Of a stretch of 59,459 bases of DNA, positions 1 through 7,238 are shown piece after piece. Under the pieces are notes generated by a model. The model searched no databases and was not told the origin of the DNA. It was given only the letters and a program-made list of their open reading frames with translations. Location: the IMG/VR virus record IMGVR_UViG_3300036766_001430, positions 1 through 59,459 of that record. One strand, given 5' to 3'. The stretch comes from a virus. A program made the position numbers and the translations under genes. Positions within the stretch are counted from its first letter, which is position 1, and each line of letters begins with the position of its first letter.

Positions 1-127
1 ACGACCATCGCCTTCTCGATCTCCGCCTCCAGCACACGCTCAGCCTTGTAGTACCCCAGGTGCATGAACGGCTGACCCTTCGTGCCGGGGTGGCGGACGT
101 AGCGGAACGATACCTTCACCCCCTTCC
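1..127. repeat. 127-bp end copy of an internal sequence
   Basis: Bases 1-127 are identical to 2140-2266, where they encode the C-terminal end of the gp10-like protein on the minus strand. The identity stops abruptly at 127/128. The sheath gene runs across this junction in another frame, so its last residues are not real sheath sequence. The length 127 is a common final k-mer size in short-read assemblers, so the duplication is most simply an assembly-graph overlap rather than a biological terminal repeat. Confidence 0.9.
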
Positions 128-564
128 GCGAGCGCCATCACAGCACCGACCTCGGCGATCGTGTTCGTAGCGGTTACCGACACCGAGATGGTAACGCCGG
201 CTAGGCGGAAGCGCAGAAGCCCCGAGACAGACCACGTGCCGGCGATGAGGATCGTGAGCGTGGCGGCGGCACCGGCCTCGGTGGAGGCGGCGATCCAAAG
301 ATCCACGCTAGGCACGGTCAACGCCGCGTACCCCATCATGGCGAGCTGCGAGCCGGGGCCCGCTTGCGCGTCGAGGTAGTCGATGTCGGTGACCTTGATT
401 GGCGTCGTGTTCACGACCATCGCACCGGCGGCGGTCTTCTTGCCGACGAGCAGGCACTTGAGGCGCTGACTCGCGGCGCTGACGGCGCCTGCGGCGAGCA
501 AGATCTTGGCGATGTAACGGGGGACTTTGTAGCTGGGCGAGATGCCCGTGTTGCCGATCGACAT
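40..564 (-). CDS. tail sheath protein, N-terminal fragment (Mu gpL-like), chimeric end
   Basis: Contractile tail sheath subunit, N-terminal part only. The start (MSIGNTGISP), the SYKVPRYIAK stretch and the GSQLAMMGYAAL segment match the opening of Mu gpL/FI-type sheath proteins, which carry a conserved N-terminal domain before the long sheath core; the family is normally 400-500 residues. Here only about 145 residues are genuine: from base 127 leftward the reading frame enters the 127-bp repeat and translates gp10-like DNA in the wrong frame until a stop at 40. It starts directly after the 566-1081 gene. It implies a myovirus tail. Sheath assignment is by remembered family pattern. Confidence 0.65.
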   Translation of the reverse strand: MSIGNTGISPSYKVPRYIAKILLAAGAVSAASQRLKCLLVGKKTAAGAMVVNTTPIKVTDIDYLDAQAGPGSQLAMMGYAALTVPSVDLWIAASTEAGAAATLTILIAGTWSVSGLLRFRLAGVTISVSVTATNTIAEVGAVMALAEGGEGIVPLRPPPRHEGSAVHAPGVLQG

Positions 565-565
565 C

Positions 566-1081
566 TCATGCCTCCGTGTTCTTGGCGAGCTTCACCGAAG
601 GGGTGAGCTGAGCCTGTTTGCTGGTGACGGGAACGGGCGAGGTTGCGCCGCGTTCGGTGGGTGTGCGGGGGATCTCGCCGATCGAGGCGCTCTTGTCGGG
701 GCCGTTCTCGTCACCCTTCAAGTCCTGCCAGTACGCGAGCGCCTTGGCTTTCTCCGCGGCCAGTGCCGCGTCCGGGTCGAGGAATGAGGAGTTGGGGCCG
801 AGAACGAAGCCGCAAGCCTTGGCATCCGCTTCCTCGCACACGATCAGCTCACCGGCGTTGATCGCGGTGGAGATCTCCGGCGTAAGCACCACGCGCTTGC
901 GCATGCTCTTCTTCTCGCCCAGCGGATAGTAGAACCGGTTCTTGCCCGTGTCCTGCGACGCGACGAGATCTTGCAGCGCGCCAATGAACAATCCGGGCAA
1001 TCCAGCGCCCACAACGCCCTGCGGAACGCCGTCCTTGTCGAGCGCGATGTAGGGGTTGGGGATGACCTCGATGATCTTCAT
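566..1081 (-). CDS. hypothetical protein upstream of the tail sheath gene
   Basis: A 171-residue protein without a domain I can name. The first 60 residues look globular (MKIIEVIPNP, then GLPGLFIGAL); the middle holds charged YYPLGEKKSMRKR; the last 45 residues are Pro/Thr/Ser-rich and probably disordered. In Mu-like phages the position just before the sheath gene is held by small gp38/DUF2635-type proteins, and the short basic-hydrophobic segment followed by an acidic stretch is reminiscent of them, but the length is greater and I do not claim homology. It lies between the TIG-domain protein and the sheath with short gaps, so it is likely a tail or neck component. Confidence 0.7.
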   Translation of the reverse strand: MKIIEVIPNPYIALDKDGVPQGVVGAGLPGLFIGALQDLVASQDTGKNRFYYPLGEKKSMRKRVVLTPEISTAINAGELIVCEEADAKACGFVLGPNSSFLDPDAALAAEKAKALAYWQDLKGDENGPDKSASIGEIPRTPTERGATSPVPVTSKQAQLTPSVKLAKNTEA

Positions 1082-1104
1082 TTGCCGCTGTCCTCTCTAT
1101 GTTG

Positions 1105-2118
1105 TCAGACGTATGTGAAAGCGCTGGTCAGCGTCTTCGCGACGCCGCCGGGTGCTTGTGTAACGGTGATGTCGACAATACCAGCAGCGTGCCCCGGGGC
1201 ACGCGCGATGATCGTGGACTCATCCACGAACTGAACGAGCAGCGACTGCGTCGCACCAAACGCGACGGTCATGCCGTCGATGAACTGCGTGCCCGTGATC
1301 TCGACGTCCGTGCCGCCAGCGATCGGGCCCGTCGCGGTATCGATGGACACGACCGACATCAGGAACTGCGGGTCGAGCACGTCCAGCGTGGCCCCCTCGT
1401 CGAGACCGGTGACGTTGCGCGTGGGGAGCTTGATCGTATGGTTGGCGGATGTGAGCGCGCTGTACCCGGTCGCGTTGACCGCGGGGATGCCGGACTTGCC
1501 CAAGGTCTCTTGGGACTCGATGGTGAAGAAGATGCACTCGAACGGGGCGCGATCTCCGCGCCCGTCTTCGTTGGCGATGATGAGCTTGTGCGCGCGAGTC
1601 TGGCCTAACCGGCACTTCATGAAGCCGAGCTGGTGCAGGAGCACAGAGCCGTAGTCTTCGGGCTGGAAGTACGTGTCCCCGGCAACGATCCACGCCGGGT
1701 GGCGCCCCTGGCCGATCGCGCCGGTGAGGCTCTTCTTGAGACCGTTGCGGATGCCCGCGCGTGCCGCGCGGTTCTCGAAGGTCGCGGGCGGCGGCACCCA
1801 CAAGGCGTTGAACCCGCCCTCGTCCACGACAAGGTCCTGTGAGATGTGGGAGATGCGGCCGTTGTCGTCCGCGCGCCACATGTAAAGGGCGGGGGTCTTG
1901 TTCGTGTCGAAGTCTTCAAGGTCCGGGTCATGCGCGAAGACGTACGCCACCGGAAGCGGGTCGGCCGCGCAAACCGCGCCCCACGCCGCACCTAGGTCGG
2001 CGTTGATCACGGTCATGCAGAAGTCCAGCAGTATGTCGAGTGCGGGATCTGTAACCGCAGCGCCATCATCGGGCAACGGCGCGGGCAACGACAGGAGGCC
2101 AAAGAGATCTGCGCTCAT
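1105..2118 (-). CDS. virion protein with C-terminal IPT/TIG domain
   Basis: A 337-residue structural protein. Residues about 1-245 are not recognised. The last 85 residues have the pattern of an IPT/TIG immunoglobulin-like fold: repeated beta strands, a GGTDVEITG turn, a F-x-D/G-x-x-V-x-F-G strand and a closing DITVTQ-type strand. Such domains decorate phage heads, tails and fibres and often bind surfaces. It overlaps the preceding gp10-like gene by four bases (start at 2118, upstream stop at 2115), which supports the start and points to co-translation with neck and tail genes. It could be a tail-terminator region protein or a tail decoration protein. Confidence 0.75.
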   Translation of the reverse strand: MSADLFGLLSLPAPLPDDGAAVTDPALDILLDFCMTVINADLGAAWGAVCAADPLPVAYVFAHDPDLEDFDTNKTPALYMWRADDNGRISHISQDLVVDEGGFNALWVPPPATFENRAARAGIRNGLKKSLTGAIGQGRHPAWIVAGDTYFQPEDYGSVLLHQLGFMKCRLGQTRAHKLIIANEDGRGDRAPFECIFFTIESQETLGKSGIPAVNATGYSALTSANHTIKLPTRNVTGLDEGATLDVLDPQFLMSVVSIDTATGPIAGGTDVEITGTQFIDGMTVAFGATQSLLVQFVDESTIIARAPGHAAGIVDITVTQAPGGVAKTLTSAFTYV

Positions 2119-2579
2119 CGGTTGAGGAACTCCTGCGCCACGACCATCGCCTTCTCGATCTCCGCCTCCAGCACACGCTCAGCCTTGTAGTACCCCAGGT
2201 GCATGAACGGCTGACCCTTCGTGCCGGGGTGGCGGACGTAGCGGAACGATACCTTCACCCCCTTCCATACGAAGGAGAGGAACGGGTTGCCGTGGATCTC
2301 GTGCGCTCGCGTCGGGTACTCCACCAGCGACGCGTGGAGTGCGCCCGCGCGGATGTACCCGACGAACGTGTCCCCGCGCCACCCCTCAACAAAACCCACG
2401 ATAGATCGCGACAACTCCCCGGTGCGGTTCTTGTAGGTGTGCTCGCTCTTGATGGCCGCGGCACCGGCGGCCACCGCGATGCCGACGGCGCGACCAACGC
2501 GCTGGCGGATGATGCTCATGGCGCCACCCCAGAGCTTCTCGGTCTCGGCGGCGAAGCCGCTAACGTCCACCGTGAACAT
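2115..2579 (-). CDS. HK97 gp10-like / Mu virion morphogenesis (neck-tail) protein
   Basis: A 154-residue protein of the HK97-gp10/Mu gpG type that joins the connector to the tail. The signature is the C-terminal part: a VEYPTRAHEIHG segment, then FRYVRHPGTKGQPF, the R-x-x-HPGTK-x-QPF motif typical of this family, followed by a helix rich in Glu. The N-terminal half is a long helix, with NRTGELSRSI matching the usual T/NG-x-L-x-x-S. Length fits the family. It follows the DUF1320 protein, the expected neighbour in Mu-like heads. Its C-terminal coding sequence is the one duplicated at the left end of the window. Confidence 0.8.
   Translation of the reverse strand: MFTVDVSGFAAETEKLWGGAMSIIRQRVGRAVGIAVAAGAAAIKSEHTYKNRTGELSRSIVGFVEGWRGDTFVGYIRAGALHASLVEYPTRAHEIHGNPFLSFVWKGVKVSFRYVRHPGTKGQPFMHLGYYKAERVLEAEIEKAMVVAQEFLNR
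2140..2266. repeat. internal copy of the 127-bp left-end sequence
   Basis: This stretch inside the gp10-like gene is identical to bases 1-127 in the same orientation. Here it is in its proper coding context, so this copy is the original and the left-end copy is the odd one. Confidence 0.9.
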
Positions 2580-2600
2580 CGTGCCTTGCGCGCTCCGTTC

Positions 2601-3119
2601 CTACGAGAAGTCGCCCATCTTGCCCCAACGTGTTTCGCGGTCTGCCTCCTCGGTGGCCGAGGAATCGGCGGGGAACACCGCCGTCGGATCGTCCCAGGAC
2701 GAATCCGGGGTAGCGACCCCGCCCTGTGTTCCCCCGCCCAGAGACGTCTTGCCGTCGCGTAGCCTGGCCAGGTCCTTGTCAACCTGCTCCATGAGCTTGA
2801 CCCAGTCCTGCCGCATCACTTCGGGGTGCCGTTGGCAGGCAAGTGCAACGGCGGCATCCAAAGCCAGCCGTGTTACTTCGTCAGGTAGTATCTTACCGGT
2901 GAGAAGCTCACCGGTGGCCTGGTCGAACAGCGCTTCGATCTTGGCCGTGAACAGGTCCATAGGCTCCAGGTAGCTACGCACCTTTGCCGACGCATCGGCA
3001 CGCAACCTGTTCACGGGGTTGGTGTCGGCGTTGCCGTCCGCGTCGTCGTCGTAGAGCCGCTTGACCCGCTTCGCACTGATACGCGCTTCAAACTGCGCCT
3101 TCGTGAAAAAGAAGATCAT
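2601..3119 (-). CDS. Mu gp36-like (DUF1320) head-tail connector protein
   Basis: A 172-residue protein of the Mu gp36/DUF1320 type, a helical head-completion or connector protein. Seen features: an N-terminal F-x-x-R segment, ADASAKVRSYLEPM (the usual A-D-A-S-x-x-I/V-x-x-Y-L), a central ALDAAVALA helix and the closing LARLRDGKTSLG, which matches the family's L-x-x-I-A-x-G-K-x-S-L-G. The last 45 residues are Asp/Ser/Thr-rich and likely flexible. It sits between the capsid operon and the gp10-like gene, the standard position in Mu-like heads. Confidence 0.75.
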   Translation of the reverse strand: MIFFFTKAQFEARISAKRVKRLYDDDADGNADTNPVNRLRADASAKVRSYLEPMDLFTAKIEALFDQATGELLTGKILPDEVTRLALDAAVALACQRHPEVMRQDWVKLMEQVDKDLARLRDGKTSLGGGTQGGVATPDSSWDDPTAVFPADSSATEEADRETRWGKMGDFS

Positions 3120-3146
3120 GACCGGCTCCTAGTTGACAACGTGGGG

Positions 3147-3653
3147 TCAGACCGCGAGCGATACGCACTCGCCGATCGCTTCCGCCTGCGCGAAAGTAAG
3201 ATCCACGAGTCCGCCCGGTTCGGTGAGCACGCCGTTGCAGTGCAACGAGCCGTACTCCCACACGACGTACATCGCCTTGCCTACGTGCGCGGCTTTCTCC
3301 CGCATCACGGCGGCAGCGGTGGATGCCGCGGCTTGCACTGCTTCGCGTTTGGCGCGCTCGCTGTTTGGTTTGGGGTTGCGCCCGAAGCGCTTGTGGTACC
3401 CGCTCGCGTCGTAGCCGGCTTCGGTGTACTCGTCGAACGTTGGAACCTGCGGCTCCTTGTCGTTCGGCGCGTCCTCACCGAACTCGTCGTCGAGCGCGCC
3501 GGCACCAGGCTCGATCGCGGGAAGTAGATCTGCTTCCGGGAACGGGTCGGTCGCCGCGTCGTCGATGACGGGCGTGCTCGCCTCCGCCGGTGAAACCGTA
3601 GTCTCGTCGGCGGAGGCGGCGGCGGCTGAGCCTTCCTTCTTTGACTTGGCCAT
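3147..3653 (-). CDS. hypothetical head-region protein with acidic N-terminus
   Basis: A 168-residue protein. Residues 1-75 are Ala/Asp/Glu-rich and probably disordered; residues 95-120 form a lysine- and alanine-rich helix; the last 40 residues look globular (VGKAMYVVWEYG, then DLTFAQAEAIGE). In Mu-like operons the gene after the capsid gene is often a small gp35/HI1506-like protein with a similar short C-terminal domain, and this may be its counterpart, but I see no decisive motif. It starts six bases after the capsid stop. Confidence 0.65.
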   Translation of the reverse strand: MAKSKKEGSAAAASADETTVSPAEASTPVIDDAATDPFPEADLLPAIEPGAGALDDEFGEDAPNDKEPQVPTFDEYTEAGYDASGYHKRFGRNPKPNSERAKREAVQAAASTAAAVMREKAAHVGKAMYVVWEYGSLHCNGVLTEPGGLVDLTFAQAEAIGECVSLAV

Positions 3654-3658
3654 CTGGG

Positions 3659-4783
3659 TTACGCGCTCGTGGCGGCCTTGATGATGTAGCCGCAGTCGCC
3701 CGCGACGATCTTGGCGTCTTCGGACACACCCACCTTGGCGTAGTTGCCGCCCGTCTTGCCGACGCGCGGGTCATACCACTCGGTGGTGACGGGGTCGCCG
3801 TTCATGCGGAACAACGAGCAGAAGTGCGCGCTGCGCTTGGTCGCTCGGCGTGCGACGCGGACCATGCCGAAGTCCAGGCCCCAGATGCGCGAGAAGCTCG
3901 CGGTCTGGCCCTGGTTCGCGGTCTGCTTGCGGGCCGCGCCCACGAGCAGGTCGGTGAAGCCGAAGAGGTTGGCCAGCTCCGTGCGCTGGGCGATGCCCTC
4001 GCGGCTGTACTTGAGCAGGTCGAGGATGTGCGGGTGACGCGACAGGACGTTGAAGACCTGGAGCGAGCAGTAGGCCATGAGGTCGGTCTGACCGCGGCCC
4101 ATGAACAGCGCGGCCTTGCCGACCTGGATGTCCTTGATCGGGTTGCCGCCCGCGCCCGAGTCCCACTGGTCGGCGCCCGCGAGCGTGACCGTGTTGCCTG
4201 AGAAGTTCGCGGCCGTCGTGAGGATCGACGCAAGGCGAAGCTCGCGCTTGAACGCGATGCCCTCGTTGATGGCGTCGACCAGGTCCATCATCTCGTCGAA
4301 GATCGGGTCCTGGTTCGAGAGCGTCTCGTTGCTCACGAAGTTCTGGAAGCCGAAGTCCTTGACCGAGTAGTTGTCGCTCGTTCGCGACTCGTCCAGCTCG
4401 TTCGCGTGGGTGCGCGCACCCAGCGCGTCATCCGGGTACTCGAAGCGTTCGCGCTTCGGGTAGACGGCGAAGACGTTGGACCGCTTGTCCACGGGCACGT
4501 AGCCCACGAGGCGTTCGCCGATGTACTCGTCGTTCGCGTACTGCACCGACATGTTCGAGAGGAACGTGTTGGAGTGCACGGCCGCGGCAGAGACGCCCTT
4601 CATGGCGAGCATCTCATCGTTGAGCGCCTTCCACTGATCCTTGTGCGTCGCCTGCGACGACTGCCGGATCTTAGTGATGCCCTTCATGAGCGCGTCGTAT
4701 GCGAGCCCCTTGTCGGTGCGCTGCGACGACAAGACGTCGTCGAGCGTGTGCGGTGCGTGGAGGATGGCGGAAGACTGAGACAT
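3659..4783 (-). CDS. major capsid protein
   Basis: The predicted major capsid subunit, 374 residues. It has a helical N-terminal arm (residues 1-70) and a core with the usual capsid sequence style: NTFLSNMSVQYANDEYIG, KRSNVFAVYPKRERF, a long DEMMDLVDAINEG helix, and a late section with LADLFGF-like and VGAARK segments. The HK97 fold is inferred from position and style rather than a diagnostic motif. It follows the protease/scaffold gene and the decoration-like gene, as expected. It does not look like Mu gpT, so the head module is mosaic. Confidence 0.8.
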   Translation of the reverse strand: MSQSSAILHAPHTLDDVLSSQRTDKGLAYDALMKGITKIRQSSQATHKDQWKALNDEMLAMKGVSAAAVHSNTFLSNMSVQYANDEYIGERLVGYVPVDKRSNVFAVYPKRERFEYPDDALGARTHANELDESRTSDNYSVKDFGFQNFVSNETLSNQDPIFDEMMDLVDAINEGIAFKRELRLASILTTAANFSGNTVTLAGADQWDSGAGGNPIKDIQVGKAALFMGRGQTDLMAYCSLQVFNVLSRHPHILDLLKYSREGIAQRTELANLFGFTDLLVGAARKQTANQGQTASFSRIWGLDFGMVRVARRATKRSAHFCSLFRMNGDPVTTEWYDPRVGKTGGNYAKVGVSEDAKIVAGDCGYIIKAATSA

Positions 4784-4885
4784 GGCTGGGGATCCCTTTC
4801 AGGAAAAAACGAACGTTGAGGGTTTCGGTGCCAGTGCGAGAGAGTGCGCCGGCACCGGCCGCGCACGTTGGTTCGAGGTCGTTGG

Positions 4886-5305
4886 TTACGCGGTCACCGC
4901 GGGCATGCGGCAGGGCATCATCTCGACGAAGTCGCTGATGACGCCAGTTTCGAGGAACACACCAACGACGTGCTTGACGACCGTACCGCCGCCAACGGTG
5001 AGGTTCTCGAAGCCGCCAGTGCCGCAGGTCGCGTACTCGCCGGCCGTGGCCGTGCCCGAGCACTTGACCGTGACGGTACCGCCCGCGGCGAGCAGCGCTA
5101 CCTCGTGCTTGGCGGTGCCATCGCCGGTCTGCGCGGCCTGCGAGACGCCGATGCACTTCGAGTTAGCGATGGCAACATCGACTTCGAGCGCGTTGGCCGT
5201 GGTGGTGGAGAAGAAGACGCCGACACCCTTGACGAAGGCGGTGGCGTTCTTGCCCGTGTACTTCGCGTACGTGACGTTGAGCGGCTTGGAACCTGCGGTG
5301 GACAT
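4886..5305 (-). CDS. capsid decoration/cement-like protein
   Basis: A 139-residue beta-rich protein between the scaffold and major capsid genes. The alternating pattern (VTYAKYTGKNATAF, KGVGVFFSTTTANA, GTVTVKCSGTATAGEY, GGTVVKHVVGVFLE) resembles DUF2190-type capsid cement proteins and lambda gpD-like decoration proteins. Position supports a head role. There is no enzymatic motif. Homology is inferred from fold style and context only. Confidence 0.65.
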   Translation of the reverse strand: MSTAGSKPLNVTYAKYTGKNATAFVKGVGVFFSTTTANALEVDVAIANSKCIGVSQAAQTGDGTAKHEVALLAAGGTVTVKCSGTATAGEYATCGTGGFENLTVGGGTVVKHVVGVFLETGVISDFVEMMPCRMPAVTA

Positions 5306-5388
5306 GACTTTGAAACCTTCCGGGGCTGAGAGGATGCGCGCTTGCTAGGCGAGACACGCATCAAACGATGGGATGGGTGACGCTGCGC

Positions 5389-5880
5389 TTACGCGCTCGC
5401 GCCGAGCTTGGTCGCCTCTGCGATGACATCGTCGGTGCCCGTCATGAGCGCCTTGGCGTTGCCGGCTTCGTCGCCGTTGCCCGCGAGCACGGCGGTACCG
5501 AGCTTGAGGGTGGAGCGCTGCTCGATCATCTTCGAGAAGAGCGCGGGGTTGGTCTTGCGCAGCTCGACGAAGTCGGCCTTCTCGGCGGGCAAGATCTTGA
5601 CGCCCACGTGGGCCTCGACCTCCAGCTCCACGAGCTTCTCTTCCGCGTCGACGGCACGCTTCGCCTGCGTGTCGCGGTCGGTCGCGAGCGTGACGGTCTG
5701 CGCCACGGCAGCGTCGCGCTCCGTGGTGAGCGTCTTGACCTGCGCCTCGTGGGCGACAGCCTGCGTCTTGGCGACACTCAGCTCGTGGATCGCGTTCGTC
5801 GCGGCCAGCTTGGCCTCGGCAACGTTGAGCAGCGACTTCTCGTGGGCGGCCTGCAGGGCCAAGATCTCGACTTCGGTCAT
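5389..5880 (-). CDS. scaffold protein nested in the protease gene
   Basis: Internal start MTEVEILALQ at 5880, preceded by a very good GAAGGAGAA site four bases away, gives a 163-residue alanine/glutamate-rich helical protein. A long coiled-coil stretch (residues 10-95, with KTLTTERDAAV and VDAEEKLVELE) is what a capsid scaffold looks like. Independent initiation here would make scaffold in excess of protease, as in Mu gpZ and lambda Nu3. Confidence 0.7.
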   Translation of the reverse strand: MTEVEILALQAAHEKSLLNVAEAKLAATNAIHELSVAKTQAVAHEAQVKTLTTERDAAVAQTVTLATDRDTQAKRAVDAEEKLVELEVEAHVGVKILPAEKADFVELRKTNPALFSKMIEQRSTLKLGTAVLAGNGDEAGNAKALMTGTDDVIAEATKLGASA

Positions 5881-6582
5881 GACGTTCTCCTTCTTCTTCA
5901 ATACGGTGACGGGGGTTGATCCCCCGGCCGTAGCCGTGGGAGCGGGGTGAGTCGGGGATGCGGCCTTGCCGCGCAGTCGATCGGTGAGGTTCGCGCCGAG
6001 CACGAGCCCCTTCATCTTGGCGAGCGCTTCGGGGTTGGCGGGGACCGGAGTGACGGAGATCTCCTTGAGCACGCAGTCGGCCCACACCCAGACCTCCACG
6101 CCATCGCGCATCTCGTAACGGTAGGAGCGCGGGATGAACCCGACGCTGACGGCGCGCAGGAACTTGCCCACGACCATCTTCCACACCTGCTCCGCGAGCG
6201 GGTTCATGTCCTCAGGGCAGAACTCCACGCGGCATTCGAGCTGCGCGCCGCGCGGTCCGTTGACGAGCTGAAGGTCGATGGTCTTACCGATCGGCAGCTC
6301 TCGCGAGCAGTGCGCGAAGAGCACGACGGGGTTCTTGAGGTAGTCGTCCAGCACCCACGTGCCCTGGTCCACGATCTCGTCATGAGCGTCGATGACGCCG
6401 GTGCTCGCAACAAAGTCCGCGGTACGCTTGGTGATGTCGAAGCTCTTGACCTCGAACGCGCGCGTGAGCAGCCCACCCGTGGGAGCCTCGATGAGCGGCG
6501 CGTTCGCGTCTCGCACAACGAGCCCCTGCTTCGCGCGGTCGAGCACTTGCTGGGACACGGTCTTCTGCGAGATGAGGCTCAT
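5389..6582 (-). CDS. prohead protease with C-terminal scaffold (internal start)
   Basis: Internal start at 6582 with an AAGGAGAA ribosome site five bases upstream, giving 397 residues. Residues about 35-190 are a caudovirus prohead serine protease: RAFEVKSFD, DRD-like STGVIDAHDEIV, the catalytic His in NPVVLFAHCSRELPIGK (H91) and the catalytic Ser in RAVSVGF (S146). After a Pro/Thr-rich linker (residues about 205-233) comes the scaffold. The protease would free the scaffold and mature the capsid. The nested design is the same as Mu I/Z and lambda C/Nu3. Confidence 0.8.
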   Translation of the reverse strand: MSLISQKTVSQQVLDRAKQGLVVRDANAPLIEAPTGGLLTRAFEVKSFDITKRTADFVASTGVIDAHDEIVDQGTWVLDDYLKNPVVLFAHCSRELPIGKTIDLQLVNGPRGAQLECRVEFCPEDMNPLAEQVWKMVVGKFLRAVSVGFIPRSYRYEMRDGVEVWVWADCVLKEISVTPVPANPEALAKMKGLVLGANLTDRLRGKAASPTHPAPTATAGGSTPVTVLKKKENVMTEVEILALQAAHEKSLLNVAEAKLAATNAIHELSVAKTQAVAHEAQVKTLTTERDAAVAQTVTLATDRDTQAKRAVDAEEKLVELEVEAHVGVKILPAEKADFVELRKTNPALFSKMIEQRSTLKLGTAVLAGNGDEAGNAKALMTGTDDVIAEATKLGASA

Positions 6583-7224
6583 ACAAACTTCTCCTTCGGG
6601 GGCTGCCTTGACCTCGGTAATGACGAGGCAACGGCACATCACGTGTAGCGGGGGGAAGTCGACGTCGCCAGGGAACTTGCCCTTGTCGTTGGCGTACGTG
6701 CCGTCCATCTTCTTGCACGCCTTGCAGACGTCGGTGTCGTGGAGCGTCGCCCAGCGCTGAGCAAAAGCCTTCTCCGTCTTCGCCGTTGCGGCGTTGACGC
6801 GGTGCTCGTCGTTCCACGTGCGACAGACCTCGTATGCAGCGATGCGCGCCAGGACCGGCTCGCACGCCGCACGCGCGGCCTCGATAACCGAGCGCCACTC
6901 GCCCGGCAGCTCACCGATCGCCTTGGCCCATGCCTTCGCGTACCACGCCGCGGCCTTCGCCCCGCTGGCGCTGTCGTCGGTATTCGACGCGGCAACGGCC
7001 ACGCCGGTCTCGACCGCGAACTGCTTGGCGGCTTCGTCGCGCACCGTGCGGCAGATCTCGATGACGCGAGCCGAGATGGCCGCGCCCAACGTGGCGAGCG
7101 CGCCGTCGAAGCTCGTGGCGTCCTTGACGAGCACGATCGCGTCCTTCGTCGCTGCATCGAGACGAACGACGGCCACGGCCTCGCAGGCGAGCATGCGCTC
7201 CAAGGCTTGCGCGTCGAGTGACAT
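5389..7224 (-). CDS. MuF-type head protein fused in frame to prohead protease and scaffold
   Basis: One uninterrupted 611-residue frame. Residues 1-213 form a MuF/SPP1 gp7-like head morphogenesis protein; its C-terminal signature is visible: LHDTDVCKACKKMDG, then DFPPLHVMCRC (paired Cys, PP-x-H-x-x-C-x-C). The frame continues without a stop into a prohead protease (from 6582) and a scaffold (from 5880). The start at 7224 has a strong GGGAGGG ribosome site and lies 15 bases after the previous stop. MuF and protease are normally separate genes, so this is either a true fusion or three nested products from one frame. See the two nested entries. Confidence 0.75.
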   Translation of the reverse strand: MSLDAQALERMLACEAVAVVRLDAATKDAIVLVKDATSFDGALATLGAAISARVIEICRTVRDEAAKQFAVETGVAVAASNTDDSASGAKAAAWYAKAWAKAIGELPGEWRSVIEAARAACEPVLARIAAYEVCRTWNDEHRVNAATAKTEKAFAQRWATLHDTDVCKACKKMDGTYANDKGKFPGDVDFPPLHVMCRCLVITEVKAAPEGEVCMSLISQKTVSQQVLDRAKQGLVVRDANAPLIEAPTGGLLTRAFEVKSFDITKRTADFVASTGVIDAHDEIVDQGTWVLDDYLKNPVVLFAHCSRELPIGKTIDLQLVNGPRGAQLECRVEFCPEDMNPLAEQVWKMVVGKFLRAVSVGFIPRSYRYEMRDGVEVWVWADCVLKEISVTPVPANPEALAKMKGLVLGANLTDRLRGKAASPTHPAPTATAGGSTPVTVLKKKENVMTEVEILALQAAHEKSLLNVAEAKLAATNAIHELSVAKTQAVAHEAQVKTLTTERDAAVAQTVTLATDRDTQAKRAVDAEEKLVELEVEAHVGVKILPAEKADFVELRKTNPALFSKMIEQRSTLKLGTAVLAGNGDEAGNAKALMTGTDDVIAEATKLGASA

Positions 7225-7238
7225 CCCTCCCTTGGTCC

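Noticed and set aside
1-127. Left-end repeat as a biological direct terminal repeat
   Set aside because: The second copy is internal at 2140-2266 rather than at the right end, and it breaks a gene.
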